64,000 bases of DNA, from contig CAVYPR010000006.1 of NCBI GenBank assembly GCA_963770505.1, forward strand, positions 1,116,001 to 1,180,000, written 5' to 3'. The translations under genes were made by a program, and so were the position numbers. Below the pieces are notes generated by a model. The model was not told where the DNA came from, searched no databases, and worked only from the letters and a program-made list of their open reading frames with translations. Shown piece by piece: positions 42,541 to 51,704 of this stretch (position 1 is its first letter; the number at the start of each line of letters is the position of its first letter). Origin of the DNA: CAVYPR01 sp963770505 (GTDB taxonomy: Bacteria > Actinomycetota > Acidimicrobiia > Acidimicrobiales > RAAP-2).

Positions 42541-43755
42541 ATGGCCTACCACTCCGGGCGAGTCGTCCACGACGCCGACGCCCACATCATGGAAACCCCG
42601 ACATGGCTCCGTGAGCACGCCGACCCGTCGATCCGTGATCGCATCCAGCCACTTCGCTATCCCGGCGGCAACGAGCTTCGCCAGAGCGGTGATCCCGTGG
42701 AGCAGCTTGAGGACCTCCCACAGGCCTTTGCCGAACTGGCCGAGAGGCACGCGTCGGACGAGTACCGGGCCGACGAGGGGACCAAGATCATGACGCGCAA
42801 GAACTTTGCCGCCACCGGGTCCTTCATCGCCGCCGACCGGCCTCGAGCCCTCGACCTGCTGGGGTTCTCCAGCCAGCTTGTCTTCAACACCTTTCACAAC
42901 CGGCGGCTGCACGACTGGGAGCACTCGGGCGACCTCGACCTCGCCTACGGAGTGGCGCTGGCCCACAACCGTGGGATGGTCGAATTCTGCTCGGTCGATT
43001 CCCGTCTCCTTCCCACCTGCTACGTGCCCCTGGCCGACTTCGACCGGGCGGCAGCCTCGGCGGGTCGGGCCATCGACATGGGGGCCGCCGCCCTGCTGGT
43101 CGCCTCGGGTTGCCCGGCCGGCCACTCGCCCAGCCACGTCGGGCTGGACGGCGTATGGAGCCGGGCACAGGAGTCGGGGATACCCGTCGTGTTCCACGTG
43201 GGAGGCACCGGGGACCTGATCGACCGCAATTACTTTGCCAACGGGTTGCCGGTGCCGCCCGACTTCCACGGAGGTGAGGAGAACTTCCGGTCCGTCGACT
43301 ACATGGGGATCCCGCGTCCGCCGGAGCAGACGCTGGCCACGATGATCTTCGACGGCGTGCTCGACCGGTTCCCCGACCTCCGACTCGGCGTCATCGAGCA
43401 GGGAGCGGTGTGGGTTCCGAGCTGGATCCGCCAGATGGAGTCCGCGGTCGACGCCTTCGGCCGCCACGAGGATCGCATCCAGAAATTGGAGCTGCGTCCG
43501 GCCGACTACGTCCGGCGCCAGATCCGCTTCACGCCGTACCCGACCGAGGACGTGGGCTGGATCATCGCCCAGGCCGGCCCCGAGGTGGCCATGTTCTCCT
43601 CGGACTACCCCCACGTGGAGGGCGGGCGGAAGCCCCTCGAGCACTTCGCCGCCTCGATGGCCGCCGCTGGGACGGACCACGAGGCGCAGGAGCGCTTCTA
43701 CAGCGCCAACTTCCTCGACCTCATGGGCACGGCCGGACTGGCCCTGGCGGCCTGA
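42541..43755 (+). CDS. Amidohydrolase-2 family metal-dependent hydrolase
   Basis: A 404-residue TIM-barrel hydrolase/decarboxylase of the amidohydrolase-related (ACMSD-like) family. Seen: VVHDADAHIMETPTWL with the first metal motif (DxH), GVALAHNRGMVEFC, PVVFHVGGTGD (metal His), RFPDLRLGVIEQGAVWVP and FSSDYPHVEGG with the catalytic Asp. Such enzymes are numerous in actinobacteria that degrade aromatic or steroid compounds. The substrate is unknown. Base composition is visibly less GC-rich from here on. Confidence 0.87.
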   Translation: MAYHSGRVVHDADAHIMETPTWLREHADPSIRDRIQPLRYPGGNELRQSGDPVEQLEDLPQAFAELAERHASDEYRADEGTKIMTRKNFAATGSFIAADRPRALDLLGFSSQLVFNTFHNRRLHDWEHSGDLDLAYGVALAHNRGMVEFCSVDSRLLPTCYVPLADFDRAAASAGRAIDMGAAALLVASGCPAGHSPSHVGLDGVWSRAQESGIPVVFHVGGTGDLIDRNYFANGLPVPPDFHGGEENFRSVDYMGIPRPPEQTLATMIFDGVLDRFPDLRLGVIEQGAVWVPSWIRQMESAVDAFGRHEDRIQKLELRPADYVRRQIRFTPYPTEDVGWIIAQAGPEVAMFSSDYPHVEGGRKPLEHFAASMAAAGTDHEAQERFYSANFLDLMGTAGLALAA

Positions 43756-44118
43756 GCCCGCGGTCCGGCGGTCCGGCGGGGACGGTCCGACCGGGCACGC
43801 CACACCGTGGTGGGGATCGTGCCACGCATCGTGGCGCAACTCCGGGGGGGGGCATGACCGCTCGTCACGGGTGACCGCCACCGCCCGGATCCGGGGTGCC
43901 GGATCCGCCGTAGCTCTCCGCAGCTGTTGAGCTCTCACGTCGTGAAGTGGACGAACGTGTGTCGATGCGTGCTATGACGCCTGCGTGACATCCACGTCGA
44001 ACGGCAATGGCGTCGCCTTCCTTGGCGCGTCCGGCACCGCCCTGCCCGTGCCGAGGCCGTTGACCCTCCATGTCGGTGACCACATCTCCGACATCGTCCG
44101 CTGAGAAGGGGGCCGTCC
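43756..44118. other. Intergenic region with hairpins and an operator-like repeat
   Basis: No gene is supported in these 363 bases. There are small hairpins (CCACG/CGTGG near 43822-43834) that may end the amidohydrolase message, a nine-G run near 43845, and the 24-base element 43937-43960 that is repeated after abfA. A G-rich ribosome site lies just before 44119. Confidence 0.5.
43937..43960. repeat. Upstream copy of a 24-base direct repeat flanking abfA
   Basis: This element shares 19 of 24 bases with 45638-45661, including ACGTC, TGAA and GACGAACGT blocks. One copy lies on each side of the arabinofuranosidase gene, as would suit a DNA-bound sugar regulator. Confidence 0.5.
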
Positions 44119-45612
44119 GTGCCGCTGCCGTCGACCACCGTGACCGTGCACCCGTCGTTTGTCGTCGGTCGGGTCGACCCCCGTATCTTCGGTGGGTTTC
44201 TCGAGCACATGGGCAGGGCCGTGTACGGCGGGGTGTTCGACCCCGACAGCCGTCATGCCGACCCGTTTGGGTGTCGCACCGACGTCCTCGAGCAGCTCCA
44301 GCGGCTCGAGATGACCACGATGCGCTATCCAGGTGGGAACTTCGTCTCGGGCTACCACTGGCGCGATGGCGTCGGGCCGGTCGAGCAGCGGCCGACCGTC
44401 CGGGAGCTCGCCTGGAACAGCGTGGAGCCGAACACGTTCGGGACCGACGAGTTCCTCGGCCTGTGCGAGCGAATGTCGTGGGAACCCATGCTGGCGGTCA
44501 ACCTGGGCACCGGGAGCCCCGAGGAGGCGCGGGACTGGGTCGAATACTGCAACGCACCGGCTGGGACGAAGGTGGCCGACCTCCGCGCTGCGTACGGCCA
44601 CCCCGATCCTTACGCCGTCGGGTTGTGGTGCCTCGGCAACGAGATGGACGGACCCTGGCAGCTCGGTCACGTCTCGGCCGAGGAGTACGCCACCCGTGCC
44701 CGCATGGCCTCGCAGCTGATCCGCGGCATCGACCCGTCCATCCACACGGTGGTGTGCGGCTCGTCGGGGCCTGATCTCCCGAGCTACCTCGAGTGGGACC
44801 GCCGTGTCCTCGAGGGCATGGGTGACCAGGCCGACTTTCTCAGTGTCCACCGCTACGTGAACAACTTCGCCGACGACACGCCCGAGTTCCTCGCGTCGGG
44901 CCGCGACGTGGACCGGCAGATCGAGCAGGCCGACGCGGTCTGCCGCTACGTGCGAGGACGCAACCGAAGCGCCAAGCGCGCCTACGTCTGCTTCGACGAG
45001 TGGAACGTGTGGTACAAGGACTACGAGACCGACGGGCACGGAACGGTCGCTCCCCATCTGATCGAGGAGGTCTACAACCTCGAGGACGCCCTGGTCGTCG
45101 CCGGATTCCTGAACAGCTTCATCCGGCACGCCGATGTCGTGAAGATCGCCAACCTGGCCCAGGTCGTCAACGTGATCGCACCGCTGCTGACGCGCGGTGA
45201 CGAGCTCCTCGTCCAGTCGATCTACCACCCGTTCCGCATGATGTCAGAGCGGCGCAACGGCATCTCCCTGCGCACGGTGGTCGACGGACCCACGTACGCC
45301 ACCCGTCCGCGCCGCGCCGTCCCCATGATCGATGCCAGCGCCATCCTCGACGGGGACGTCCTGCACGTCTTTGCCGTGAACCGATCCGTGGACCAGGCCG
45401 CGCCCGTCCGGGTCGAGCTCGCCGGCGCCAACATCGGCGCGACGGTTGCCGTGGAGCTCCTGAGCGGCCCGGGTGCGAAGGCGGCAAATGCCTTCGGTGA
45501 ACCACCGGTGGTGGAGCCGTCGCCGTTCGACGAGATCGGGCTACGGAGCGGAGTGGCGGAGTTCGAGCTCCCTCCCCTGTCGTTCGCCGCCGCCTCGCTC
45601 CGGGTCGCGTGA
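44119..45612 (+). CDS. abfA: Alpha-L-arabinofuranosidase, GH51
   Basis: A 497-residue retaining glycoside hydrolase that removes arabinose from plant arabinans or arabinoxylan, or possibly from actinobacterial arabinogalactan. RIFGGFLEHMGRAVYGGVFD and TTMRYPGGNFVSGYHW open the barrel. The acid/base Glu is in CLGNEMDGPW (about residue 175) and the nucleophile in CFDEWNVWY (about 294), the same numbers as in the well-studied Geobacillus enzyme. The C-terminal beta-sandwich follows residue 380. No signal peptide, so it acts in the cytoplasm on imported oligosaccharides. No transporter is nearby. Confidence 0.93.
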   Translation: MPLPSTTVTVHPSFVVGRVDPRIFGGFLEHMGRAVYGGVFDPDSRHADPFGCRTDVLEQLQRLEMTTMRYPGGNFVSGYHWRDGVGPVEQRPTVRELAWNSVEPNTFGTDEFLGLCERMSWEPMLAVNLGTGSPEEARDWVEYCNAPAGTKVADLRAAYGHPDPYAVGLWCLGNEMDGPWQLGHVSAEEYATRARMASQLIRGIDPSIHTVVCGSSGPDLPSYLEWDRRVLEGMGDQADFLSVHRYVNNFADDTPEFLASGRDVDRQIEQADAVCRYVRGRNRSAKRAYVCFDEWNVWYKDYETDGHGTVAPHLIEEVYNLEDALVVAGFLNSFIRHADVVKIANLAQVVNVIAPLLTRGDELLVQSIYHPFRMMSERRNGISLRTVVDGPTYATRPRRAVPMIDASAILDGDVLHVFAVNRSVDQAAPVRVELAGANIGATVAVELLSGPGAKAANAFGEPPVVEPSPFDEIGLRSGVAEFELPPLSFAAASLRVA

Positions 45613-45637
45613 TGCTGGCGCGGCGACCGCGGTCCCG

Positions 45638-45661
45638 ACGTCATGAAAATGACGAACGTCT
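45638..45661. repeat. Downstream copy of the abfA-flanking repeat, with exact palindrome
   Basis: Contains CGTCAT-GAAA-ATGACG (45639-45654), a perfect six-base inverted repeat with a GAAA loop. It could work as a LacI/GntR-type operator or as a small hairpin between the convergent abfA and P450 genes. Confidence 0.5.
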
Positions 45662-45700
45662 ACCGCCTCAACCGCCGCATCCCAAGCCCGTGCGTGTCCC

Positions 45701-46936
45701 TCACGAGGGTGATGCCGAGTAGACCACGGGCAGCGAGTCGATGGCGTGGACGAGGGCGTGCTCGACGTAGGTCGGCGACGCCCCTGGGGCCACGGTCATG
45801 TCGCCGAACCGCCGGACAAGCTCCTCGAAGAGGACTCGTATCTCGAGGCGTGCCAGGTTGATGCCCATGCAGACGTGCGGCCCGACCCCGAAGGCCAGGT
45901 GCGGGTTGGGAGTGCGGTCGACGTCGAGGGCGTCGGGATCCTCGAACACCTCGGCGTCGCGGTTGGCCGACTGGTAGAGCAGGAGGACCTTCTCCCCCTC
46001 GGCGATGTGCTCACCCCGAAGCACGGTGTCCTCGGTGGCCGTCCGGCAGAAGCTGATGACGGGGGAGACGTAGCGGCAGATCTCGTCGGCCATGGTGGCG
46101 AAGGACTGGGGGTTCGTTTGCAGCCTCTCCCACTGCGAGGGGAACTCGCTGAGGGCCCACATCCCGCCCGAGATGGCGTTGCGGGTGGTCTCGTTTCCGG
46201 CCACCAGCAGCACGGTCAGGAACATGGTGAGCTCGTCCCGGGTGAGCTCGTCGTTCGACGCCAGGACGCCCTCTTCGTCCGCACCGACCAGCGTGGAGAT
46301 GATGTCGTCCGGACCGGCGCGGCCGTGGCGGTGGGCGTCCCGGCGCTCCTCGACCATCGACGACACGTAGCCGATGTACTCACCGAAGGCGGTGGCCGCG
46401 TCGAGCAGCATCGGGTCGTCCGGCTCGGAGCGGCCCTCGCCACCCATCATGCGGTCCGACCAGTCCCCGAGCAGCACACGGTCCTCGACCGGCAACCCCA
46501 TCAGCTCGGCGATGACCACCAGGGGCACGGGGATGGCGACGTCGGTGACGAAGTCGCATTCGCCTTTCTCGGCGATGCCGTCGAGCACTTCGGTCACGAC
46601 CTGGCGGACCCGGGGCTCCATGGCCCGGATCATTCGGGGAGAGAACCCCTTGTTGAGCAGGCGCCGCTGGTGGGCATGCCGCTCGCCGTCGAGGCCGACG
46701 ATGGACAGGTCCACCGACTGGGTCGGCCGGATGCCCCGAGCGGAGCAGAAGAGCTCGGGGTGGATCGAGACGTAGGAGATGTCGGCGTGCTTGGCCAGGA
46801 CCCAAAGCTGGTGGACGTCGTCCCAGTAGATGGGCCGGTTCTCCCGCAGCCAGGCGTAGGTCGGGTGGGGGTCGAGGTAGAAGGCGCGGTCGAGGACGTC
46901 GACGTCGCACCTCGGCCGACTTGCAGCGAGGGCCAT
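45701..46936 (-). CDS. Cytochrome P450, KstR-regulated type
   Basis: An intact 411-residue P450. I-helix LVAGNETTRNAISGG, ExxR in ADEICRYVSP, and heme ligand loop AFGVGPHVCMGINLARLE (Cys near residue 352). The sequence style (LDRAFYLDPHPTYAWLREN) is that of actinobacterial P450s acting on steroid or terpenoid side chains such as CYP125/CYP142 relatives, though the exact family is not certain. An AAAGGGAG ribosome site precedes ATG 46936. A perfect KstR consensus site stands 51-64 bases upstream, supporting a role in cholesterol-like sterol breakdown. Confidence 0.9.
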   Translation of the reverse strand: MALAASRPRCDVDVLDRAFYLDPHPTYAWLRENRPIYWDDVHQLWVLAKHADISYVSIHPELFCSARGIRPTQSVDLSIVGLDGERHAHQRRLLNKGFSPRMIRAMEPRVRQVVTEVLDGIAEKGECDFVTDVAIPVPLVVIAELMGLPVEDRVLLGDWSDRMMGGEGRSEPDDPMLLDAATAFGEYIGYVSSMVEERRDAHRHGRAGPDDIISTLVGADEEGVLASNDELTRDELTMFLTVLLVAGNETTRNAISGGMWALSEFPSQWERLQTNPQSFATMADEICRYVSPVISFCRTATEDTVLRGEHIAEGEKVLLLYQSANRDAEVFEDPDALDVDRTPNPHLAFGVGPHVCMGINLARLEIRVLFEELVRRFGDMTVAPGASPTYVEHALVHAIDSLPVVYSASPS

Positions 46937-46986
46937 CTCCGGTCTCCCTTTCCGTTACGCGGCGTTCTGCGCCGCCAGCTGGATGT

Positions 46987-47000
46987 TAGAACGTGTTCCA
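46987..47000. promoter_or_regulatory. KstR-type operator
   Basis: TAGAACGTGTTCCA fits TnnAACnnGTTnnA, the published consensus of the cholesterol-catabolism repressor KstR, at every fixed position. It lies in the short space between the divergent P450 and ureohydrolase genes. Confidence 0.75.
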
Positions 47001-47138
47001 CCTTGGAGGCAGGGCCCAAAGTCCCAATCCCCGCCGGTCGGCCCCCCGGGGACGTTGTCGGGGGCGGTCCCCGCCCGCCCGAGGTGGCGGCCCTGTCCCC
47101 TCGGGGCGCCGACGCCGGCCAGGGACCAGAATGGGCCC

Positions 47139-48140
47139 GTGCGAGAGAACATGTTCGGCCCGCACGCGACCTACCTGGGCGTGCCGGCGGCCGATCTCGC
47201 CGACCCGGCTTCGATCGCCGGGGCCCGGGCCGTGGTCGTGGGCGCCCCCTTCGACGGCGGGACCTCTCACCGCGCCGGCTGCCGGTTCGGGCCCCACGCC
47301 ATCCGTACGACCGACTACCTCCCCCACGACGGCCGTCGTCCCCACCTCGCCCTGGGCGTCGACCCCCTGATCGAGCTGGGGGTGGTCGACGTGGGCGACG
47401 TCGAGATGCCGCCGGGGGACACCGAGCTCGCCCTCTCCCGGCTGGAGGAGGCGGTGACGGCGGTGGCGGTGTCGGGGGCGGTGCCCGTGGTGCTCGGCGG
47501 GGACCACACCGTCGCCCTCCCCGACGCCACCGGCGTGGCACGCCACGTGGGCTGGGGCCGGGTCTCGATGATCCACTTCGACGCCCACGCCGACACGGGT
47601 GACACCCAGTTCGGCTCCCTCTACGGCCACGGCACCCCGATGCGCAGGCTCATCGAGTCCGGTGCGGTGCGGGGCGACCGCTTCCTCCAGATCGGCCTGC
47701 GCGGTTACTGGCCCGAGCCCGAGACGCTGGCCTGGATGGCCGAGCAGGGGATGAGGAGCTACGAGATGGGCGAGGTCGTCGATCGGGGGCTCGACGCCTG
47801 CCTGACGGAGGCCTTCACCATCGCCACCGACGGCTGCGACGGCGTGTTCCTCTCGGTCGACGTCGACGTGGTCGACCCGGGTTCCGCCCCCGGCACGGGC
47901 ACCCCCGAGCCGGGTGGCCTCAGCACCCGGCAGCTGCTCGACGCGGTGCGGCGGATCGCCATGGAGCTCCCGGTGGTCGGGGTGGACGTGGTCGAGGTGT
48001 CCCCGCCGTACGACCAGGCGGAGGTCACCGCCTACCTGGCCAACCGGGTGGTCCTCGAGGCGCTGTCGGGCATGGCCTGGCGTCGGCGCTCCCTCGAGGG
48101 GACGCCTGTCCGCCGGCCGGAAGATCCCCTGCTCGGCTGA
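47139..48140 (+). CDS. speB: Agmatinase-like ureohydrolase
   Basis: A 333-residue binuclear manganese hydrolase of the arginase/agmatinase family. Metal-binding blocks: VVLGGDHTVALP, MIHFDAHADTGDT and LSVDVDVVDPGSAPGTGTPE; FDGGTSHRAGCRFGPHAIR marks the agmatinase/guanidinobutyrase side of the family. CAGAAT (47127-47132) ends six bases before GTG 47139, suggesting a leaderless start; ATG 47151 is an alternative. Guanidinobutyrase or proclavaminate-type activities cannot be excluded. It converges with a PLP decarboxylase. Confidence 0.88.
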   Translation: MRENMFGPHATYLGVPAADLADPASIAGARAVVVGAPFDGGTSHRAGCRFGPHAIRTTDYLPHDGRRPHLALGVDPLIELGVVDVGDVEMPPGDTELALSRLEEAVTAVAVSGAVPVVLGGDHTVALPDATGVARHVGWGRVSMIHFDAHADTGDTQFGSLYGHGTPMRRLIESGAVRGDRFLQIGLRGYWPEPETLAWMAEQGMRSYEMGEVVDRGLDACLTEAFTIATDGCDGVFLSVDVDVVDPGSAPGTGTPEPGGLSTRQLLDAVRRIAMELPVVGVDVVEVSPPYDQAEVTAYLANRVVLEALSGMAWRRRSLEGTPVRRPEDPLLG

Positions 48141-48146
48141 GCGTGG

Positions 48147-49523
48147 CTAGGCCGTGGAGGCCAGGATCTCGCCCACCATCTCAAGCGACGTGTCGGGGTG
48201 GAGGAAGGCGAAGCGCGCCACCGGCTCACCCTCCCAGGAGGTGGGCGTGACGAAGCCGATCTGGTCGGCCAGCAGCCGGTTCGACCACTGTTCGTAGTCG
48301 GCCCGGTCCCAACCTTCCCGACGGAAGAGCAACACCGAGAGCACCGGCTCGCGCACCAGGGAGAGGTGCGGCGTCTCCTCGATGAGCTCGGCGCAGCGGC
48401 GGGTCGTCTCGAGCACCGTCTCGACGGCGTCGCGATAGGCATCGACACCGTGGACGGCCAGTGAGAACCACAGGGGCAGGCCCCGCGCCCGCCGGGTGAG
48501 GTGGATGGCGTAGTCGCTCGGGTTCCACGGGCCGCCATCGGTGTCGCGGGCCACCGCTCCCGGGTCGTGGAGGATCTCGAGGTAGGCCGCGTCCTGGCTG
48601 TGGACGGCCTTGGCCAGGCGCGGCTCGCGGTAGAGGAGGGCGGCGCAGTCGAAGGGGGCGAAGAGCCACTTGTGGGGGTCGACGATCATCGAGTCGGCCC
48701 ACTCGATGCCATCGAAGAGGGGGCGGACCGAGGGGGCGAGGAGGCCCGCGCCGCCGTAGGCGGCGTCGACGTGGAACCACAGTTGCCGTTCGGCCGCCAC
48801 GTCGGCCACCCCGGCCAGGTCGTCGATGATCCCGGCATTGGTGGTGCCCGCGGTGGCCACGACCCCGATCACATCATCTGCCAATGGATCGGCAGCGAGG
48901 GCGGCCCGGAGCTGGGCGCCGGTCAAGCGATGGTCGTCGGTGGGCACGCAGAGTGCTTCGACCCCGATGACATGCAGGGCCGAGCCGACCGAGGAGTGCG
49001 CGTCGGCACCCACGGCGATGCGCGGACGCGCCGTGCGGCGACCCTGGCGGTGGGGCGCGGTGTCGCGGGCCACCACCAGGGCCGAGAGGTTCCCGCTGGT
49101 GCCGCCGGCGACGAAGCAACCGCCGGCCGCTCGGGGGAGGCCGGCCAACTCGGCCAGGACGGCCAGCGCTTGGTTCTCGGCGGCCACGGCACCGGCCGCC
49201 TCCAGCCAGGACGTCCCCTGCAGGGAGGAGCAGGAGACCACCATGTCGAAGAGGAGCGCGGCCTTGGTGGGTGCGGCCGGGATGAACGACAAGAAGCGAG
49301 GGCTGTCGCACGACACGACCGCCTCGGCCAGCCGACCGAACACCTCGAGCACATGCGCGGGGTCGTTCCCCTCGGCGCCCACCAGCCCGTCGAGGACCGT
49401 GTCGAGCGACTCCCTGGCGCCGCCGAAGTCGAGCGGCACCGGGTCGAGGGCCAGGCGGCGCCGGCAGTAGTCGAACACCATGTCGGCGAGGTGCTCGTCG
49501 TAGACGAACATCGGGTTGCGCAT
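48147..49523 (-). CDS. Group II pyridoxal-dependent decarboxylase
   Basis: A 458-residue PLP decarboxylase of the aromatic-amino-acid/glutamate decarboxylase family. LQGTSWLEAAGAVAAENQAL, FVAGGTSGNLSALVVAR, VATAGTTNAGIIDDL, LWFHVDAAYGGAGLL and the PLP lysine in VDPHKWLFAPFDC (about residue 284) are present. The substrate (aromatic amino acid, glutamate, aspartate or other) is not readable. It is last in a run of reverse genes 88 bases after the LOG gene, and ends next to the ureohydrolase. Confidence 0.88.
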   Translation of the reverse strand: MRNPMFVYDEHLADMVFDYCRRRLALDPVPLDFGGARESLDTVLDGLVGAEGNDPAHVLEVFGRLAEAVVSCDSPRFLSFIPAAPTKAALLFDMVVSCSSLQGTSWLEAAGAVAAENQALAVLAELAGLPRAAGGCFVAGGTSGNLSALVVARDTAPHRQGRRTARPRIAVGADAHSSVGSALHVIGVEALCVPTDDHRLTGAQLRAALAADPLADDVIGVVATAGTTNAGIIDDLAGVADVAAERQLWFHVDAAYGGAGLLAPSVRPLFDGIEWADSMIVDPHKWLFAPFDCAALLYREPRLAKAVHSQDAAYLEILHDPGAVARDTDGGPWNPSDYAIHLTRRARGLPLWFSLAVHGVDAYRDAVETVLETTRRCAELIEETPHLSLVREPVLSVLLFRREGWDRADYEQWSNRLLADQIGFVTPTSWEGEPVARFAFLHPDTSLEMVGEILASTA

Positions 49524-49610
49524 GCGTGCTCCTTGGTCCGGCTTGGTTGGACCACCAGGTTGGCACCGCCGGGGCCACGAGGCCGGGTGCCCGTGCCCCG
49601 GTGGGCGGCG

Positions 49611-50177
49611 TCAGCGCGGTGGGTACCAGTCGGCCATGGCGTCGAGCAGCGGGCCGGGCCGGTCGTCGGCCAGCAGGAGGGCCCGGTGGCGGGGTTGGAC
49701 GAACCCCTCGTCGACTGCGTGGTCCAAGAAGTCCAGGAGGTGGTCGAAGAAGGCCCGGCTGTCGAGGATGCCCACCGGCTTGTCATGGAGCCCGAGCTGT
49801 GACCAGGTGAGGATCTCGGCCAGCTCCTCGAGGGTCCCCAGGCCACCGGGCAGGGCCACGAAGCCATCCGCCAGCTCGGCCATCAGGGCCTTGCGCTCGT
49901 GCATGGTTTCCACCACATGCAGTTCGGTGAGACGGTCGTGGGCCACCTCGGGGCGGACCATGTGGCGGGGGATCACCCCGACGACCTCCCCACCCGAGGC
50001 CAGGGCGGCATCGGCCAGGGCCCCCATCATGCCCACGTGGGCTCCGCCGTACACGACGCGCACTCCCCGCTCGACGAGGGCCCGGGCCAGCGACTCGGCG
50101 TCCTCGGCGTAGCCCGGGCCGTCTCCCCGGTGGGCGCCGCAGAAGACGCACACGGCCCGCAGTCGCCGCTCACCCAC
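49611..50177 (-). CDS. LOG-family protein (TIGR00730)
   Basis: A 188-residue Rossmann-like protein of the LONELY GUY family, nucleoside 5'-monophosphate phosphoribohydrolases that release cytokinin-like bases. VCVFCGAHRGDGPGY, VYGGAHVGMMGALADAAL, METMHERKALM-like VETMHERKALMAELADGFVALPGGLGTLEEL contains the PGGxGTxxE motif. It is of the type I group found in actinobacteria. Its GTG start overlaps the end of the upstream hydrolase gene by eight bases. Confidence 0.9.
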   Translation of the reverse strand: MGERRLRAVCVFCGAHRGDGPGYAEDAESLARALVERGVRVVYGGAHVGMMGALADAALASGGEVVGVIPRHMVRPEVAHDRLTELHVVETMHERKALMAELADGFVALPGGLGTLEELAEILTWSQLGLHDKPVGILDSRAFFDHLLDFLDHAVDEGFVQPRHRALLLADDRPGPLLDAMADWYPPR

Positions 50178-51673
50178 AGGTGGTCCCGCTGGCCGGCACC
50201 TGGCCGGAGACGAGGTAGGCGTCGACCACCCGGTCCATGCACTGGTCGGATGAGCCGTTCAGGAGCCACGTGTGACCCCAGCCCCGCCAGGTCACAAGGT
50301 GCGCGCCGCCGAGGTCGTGGGCCAGCTGGACCGCTGACGAGTGAGGGGTATTGGGGTCGCCGGTGTTGCCGATCACCACGATCCCATGGGCGGCGGGAGT
50401 GGCCACGCTGTGTACCGCCACCGACGAACGGGGCCAGTCGGTGCAGCCGGCGAGGTCGTAGGTAACGGCATAGGCGGCCAGCTGCCCGTGGCGGTCGTCC
50501 AGTGTCTGCGCCAGCCGCCCCGCCGCGGCCGGGGACAGCCGATCAGCTGTGTCGTTGCAGCCGAACGCCCACTGGGGACCGACCAGCGACGCGCCGTCGA
50601 GGTCGACCTCGATCTCGAGGGCCAACGCCCGGAGCGGGGCCCCGTTGCCGGCCGTCGCCGCCAGCAGGGCTGTGGTGAAGGCGTCGCCGAACGAGGGCAC
50701 GCTCAGGTAGAAGAGGGTGGCCGTGTCGAGGTCGCCCAGGGTCACCGGCAGGTCGTCCCCGTTTCCTGGGGCGGGGAGGGGATGCTGCGCGAGCTCAGTC
50801 GCCAGGTCCTCGTAGTAGGTGCGGGGGTCGGATCCGAGCGGGCAGTGCGGTTCAGCGGCACAGGCAGCGAAGAAGTGGTTGAGCGAGGCGGTGATCGCCG
50901 ACGCTTCGGCCCTCACTCCTGTGGCCAGGGGCGAGGACTCGACCACCGCGCCGTCGAGGATCATGGCCCTGACCCGCTCGGGGAAGAGATGGGCGTAGAC
51001 CGAGCCTAGGACCGTGCCGTACGACAGGCCCCAGTAGTCGATCTTGGACACGCCGAGGGCCTGGCGGATGCGGTCCATGTCCCGCGCGGCGTCGGTCGAG
51101 TCGAGGCGGGGGAGCAGGGCCGGCGCGGCGGCGGCGCAGCCGGCGTGCAGCCCGCGGAAGAGGGTGGAGGCCGGCAGGGGGCCGCTCGGGGTCGCCGGCA
51201 GCGGCTCGACGCTGGCCGCCGCCGCCGGCGATGGCCCGCACAGCAGTCCGTCGCTGGCCCCGGTGCCCCGCTCGTCGAAACTCACCAGGTCGAAGTCGTC
51301 GCTGACCTGCTTGGGCACCAGCGCGGCCAGGACCGGGAGGATCAGCACGCCGCTCTCACCTGGTCCGCCCGGATTGAACAGGAGGGCCCCGCGGCTGGCG
51401 GCGGGATCCGCGGCCGGCTTCTCGATCACCGGCACCGAGATGGTCGGGCCCTTGGGCTGCGCGTAGTCGACCGGCACCATGACCGTGCCGCAGCGGTACC
51501 CGGCCTGGGAGGGGCAGGCCGACCAGGTGATCGGTGGGGGGGGTGCCGAGCGCGGGGAGGGGCGTCGCCGCGGCGCGGCTCCCGCCGGCCACCGGTACCA
51601 GCAGCGACGCGGTCGTGGCCAAGATCGCCCCTGACCATCTGCGGAGTCCCCGCCCACCCATGGGCGGCACCAT
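50170..51673 (-). CDS. Exported TAP-like alpha/beta hydrolase (one frameshift)
   Basis: A secreted tripeptidyl-aminopeptidase-like hydrolase, about 500 residues. From ATG 51673 the first frame gives a signal peptide (RWSGAILATTASLLVPVAGG); at a run of eight G near 51536-51543 the frame moves by one base and continues YRCGTVMVPVDYAQPKG, the oxyanion segment LLFNPGGPGESG, nucleophile elbow YWGLSYGTVLGS, GNTGDPNTPHSSA and GWGHTWLL with the catalytic His. The TAP_C domain closes the protein with Cys in CMDRVVDAYL. The homopolymer points to an indel error. It precedes the LOG gene and follows larC by 31 bases. Confidence 0.85.
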
Positions 51674-51704
51674 AGCGAGAGCCGACCAGCCAGGTCCGTC
51701 GGGG

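Noticed and set aside
45746..47602. A 618-residue forward frame over the second P450
   Set aside because: Antisense shadow of a P450 with intact heme motif; continues into the ureohydrolase in a wrong frame.
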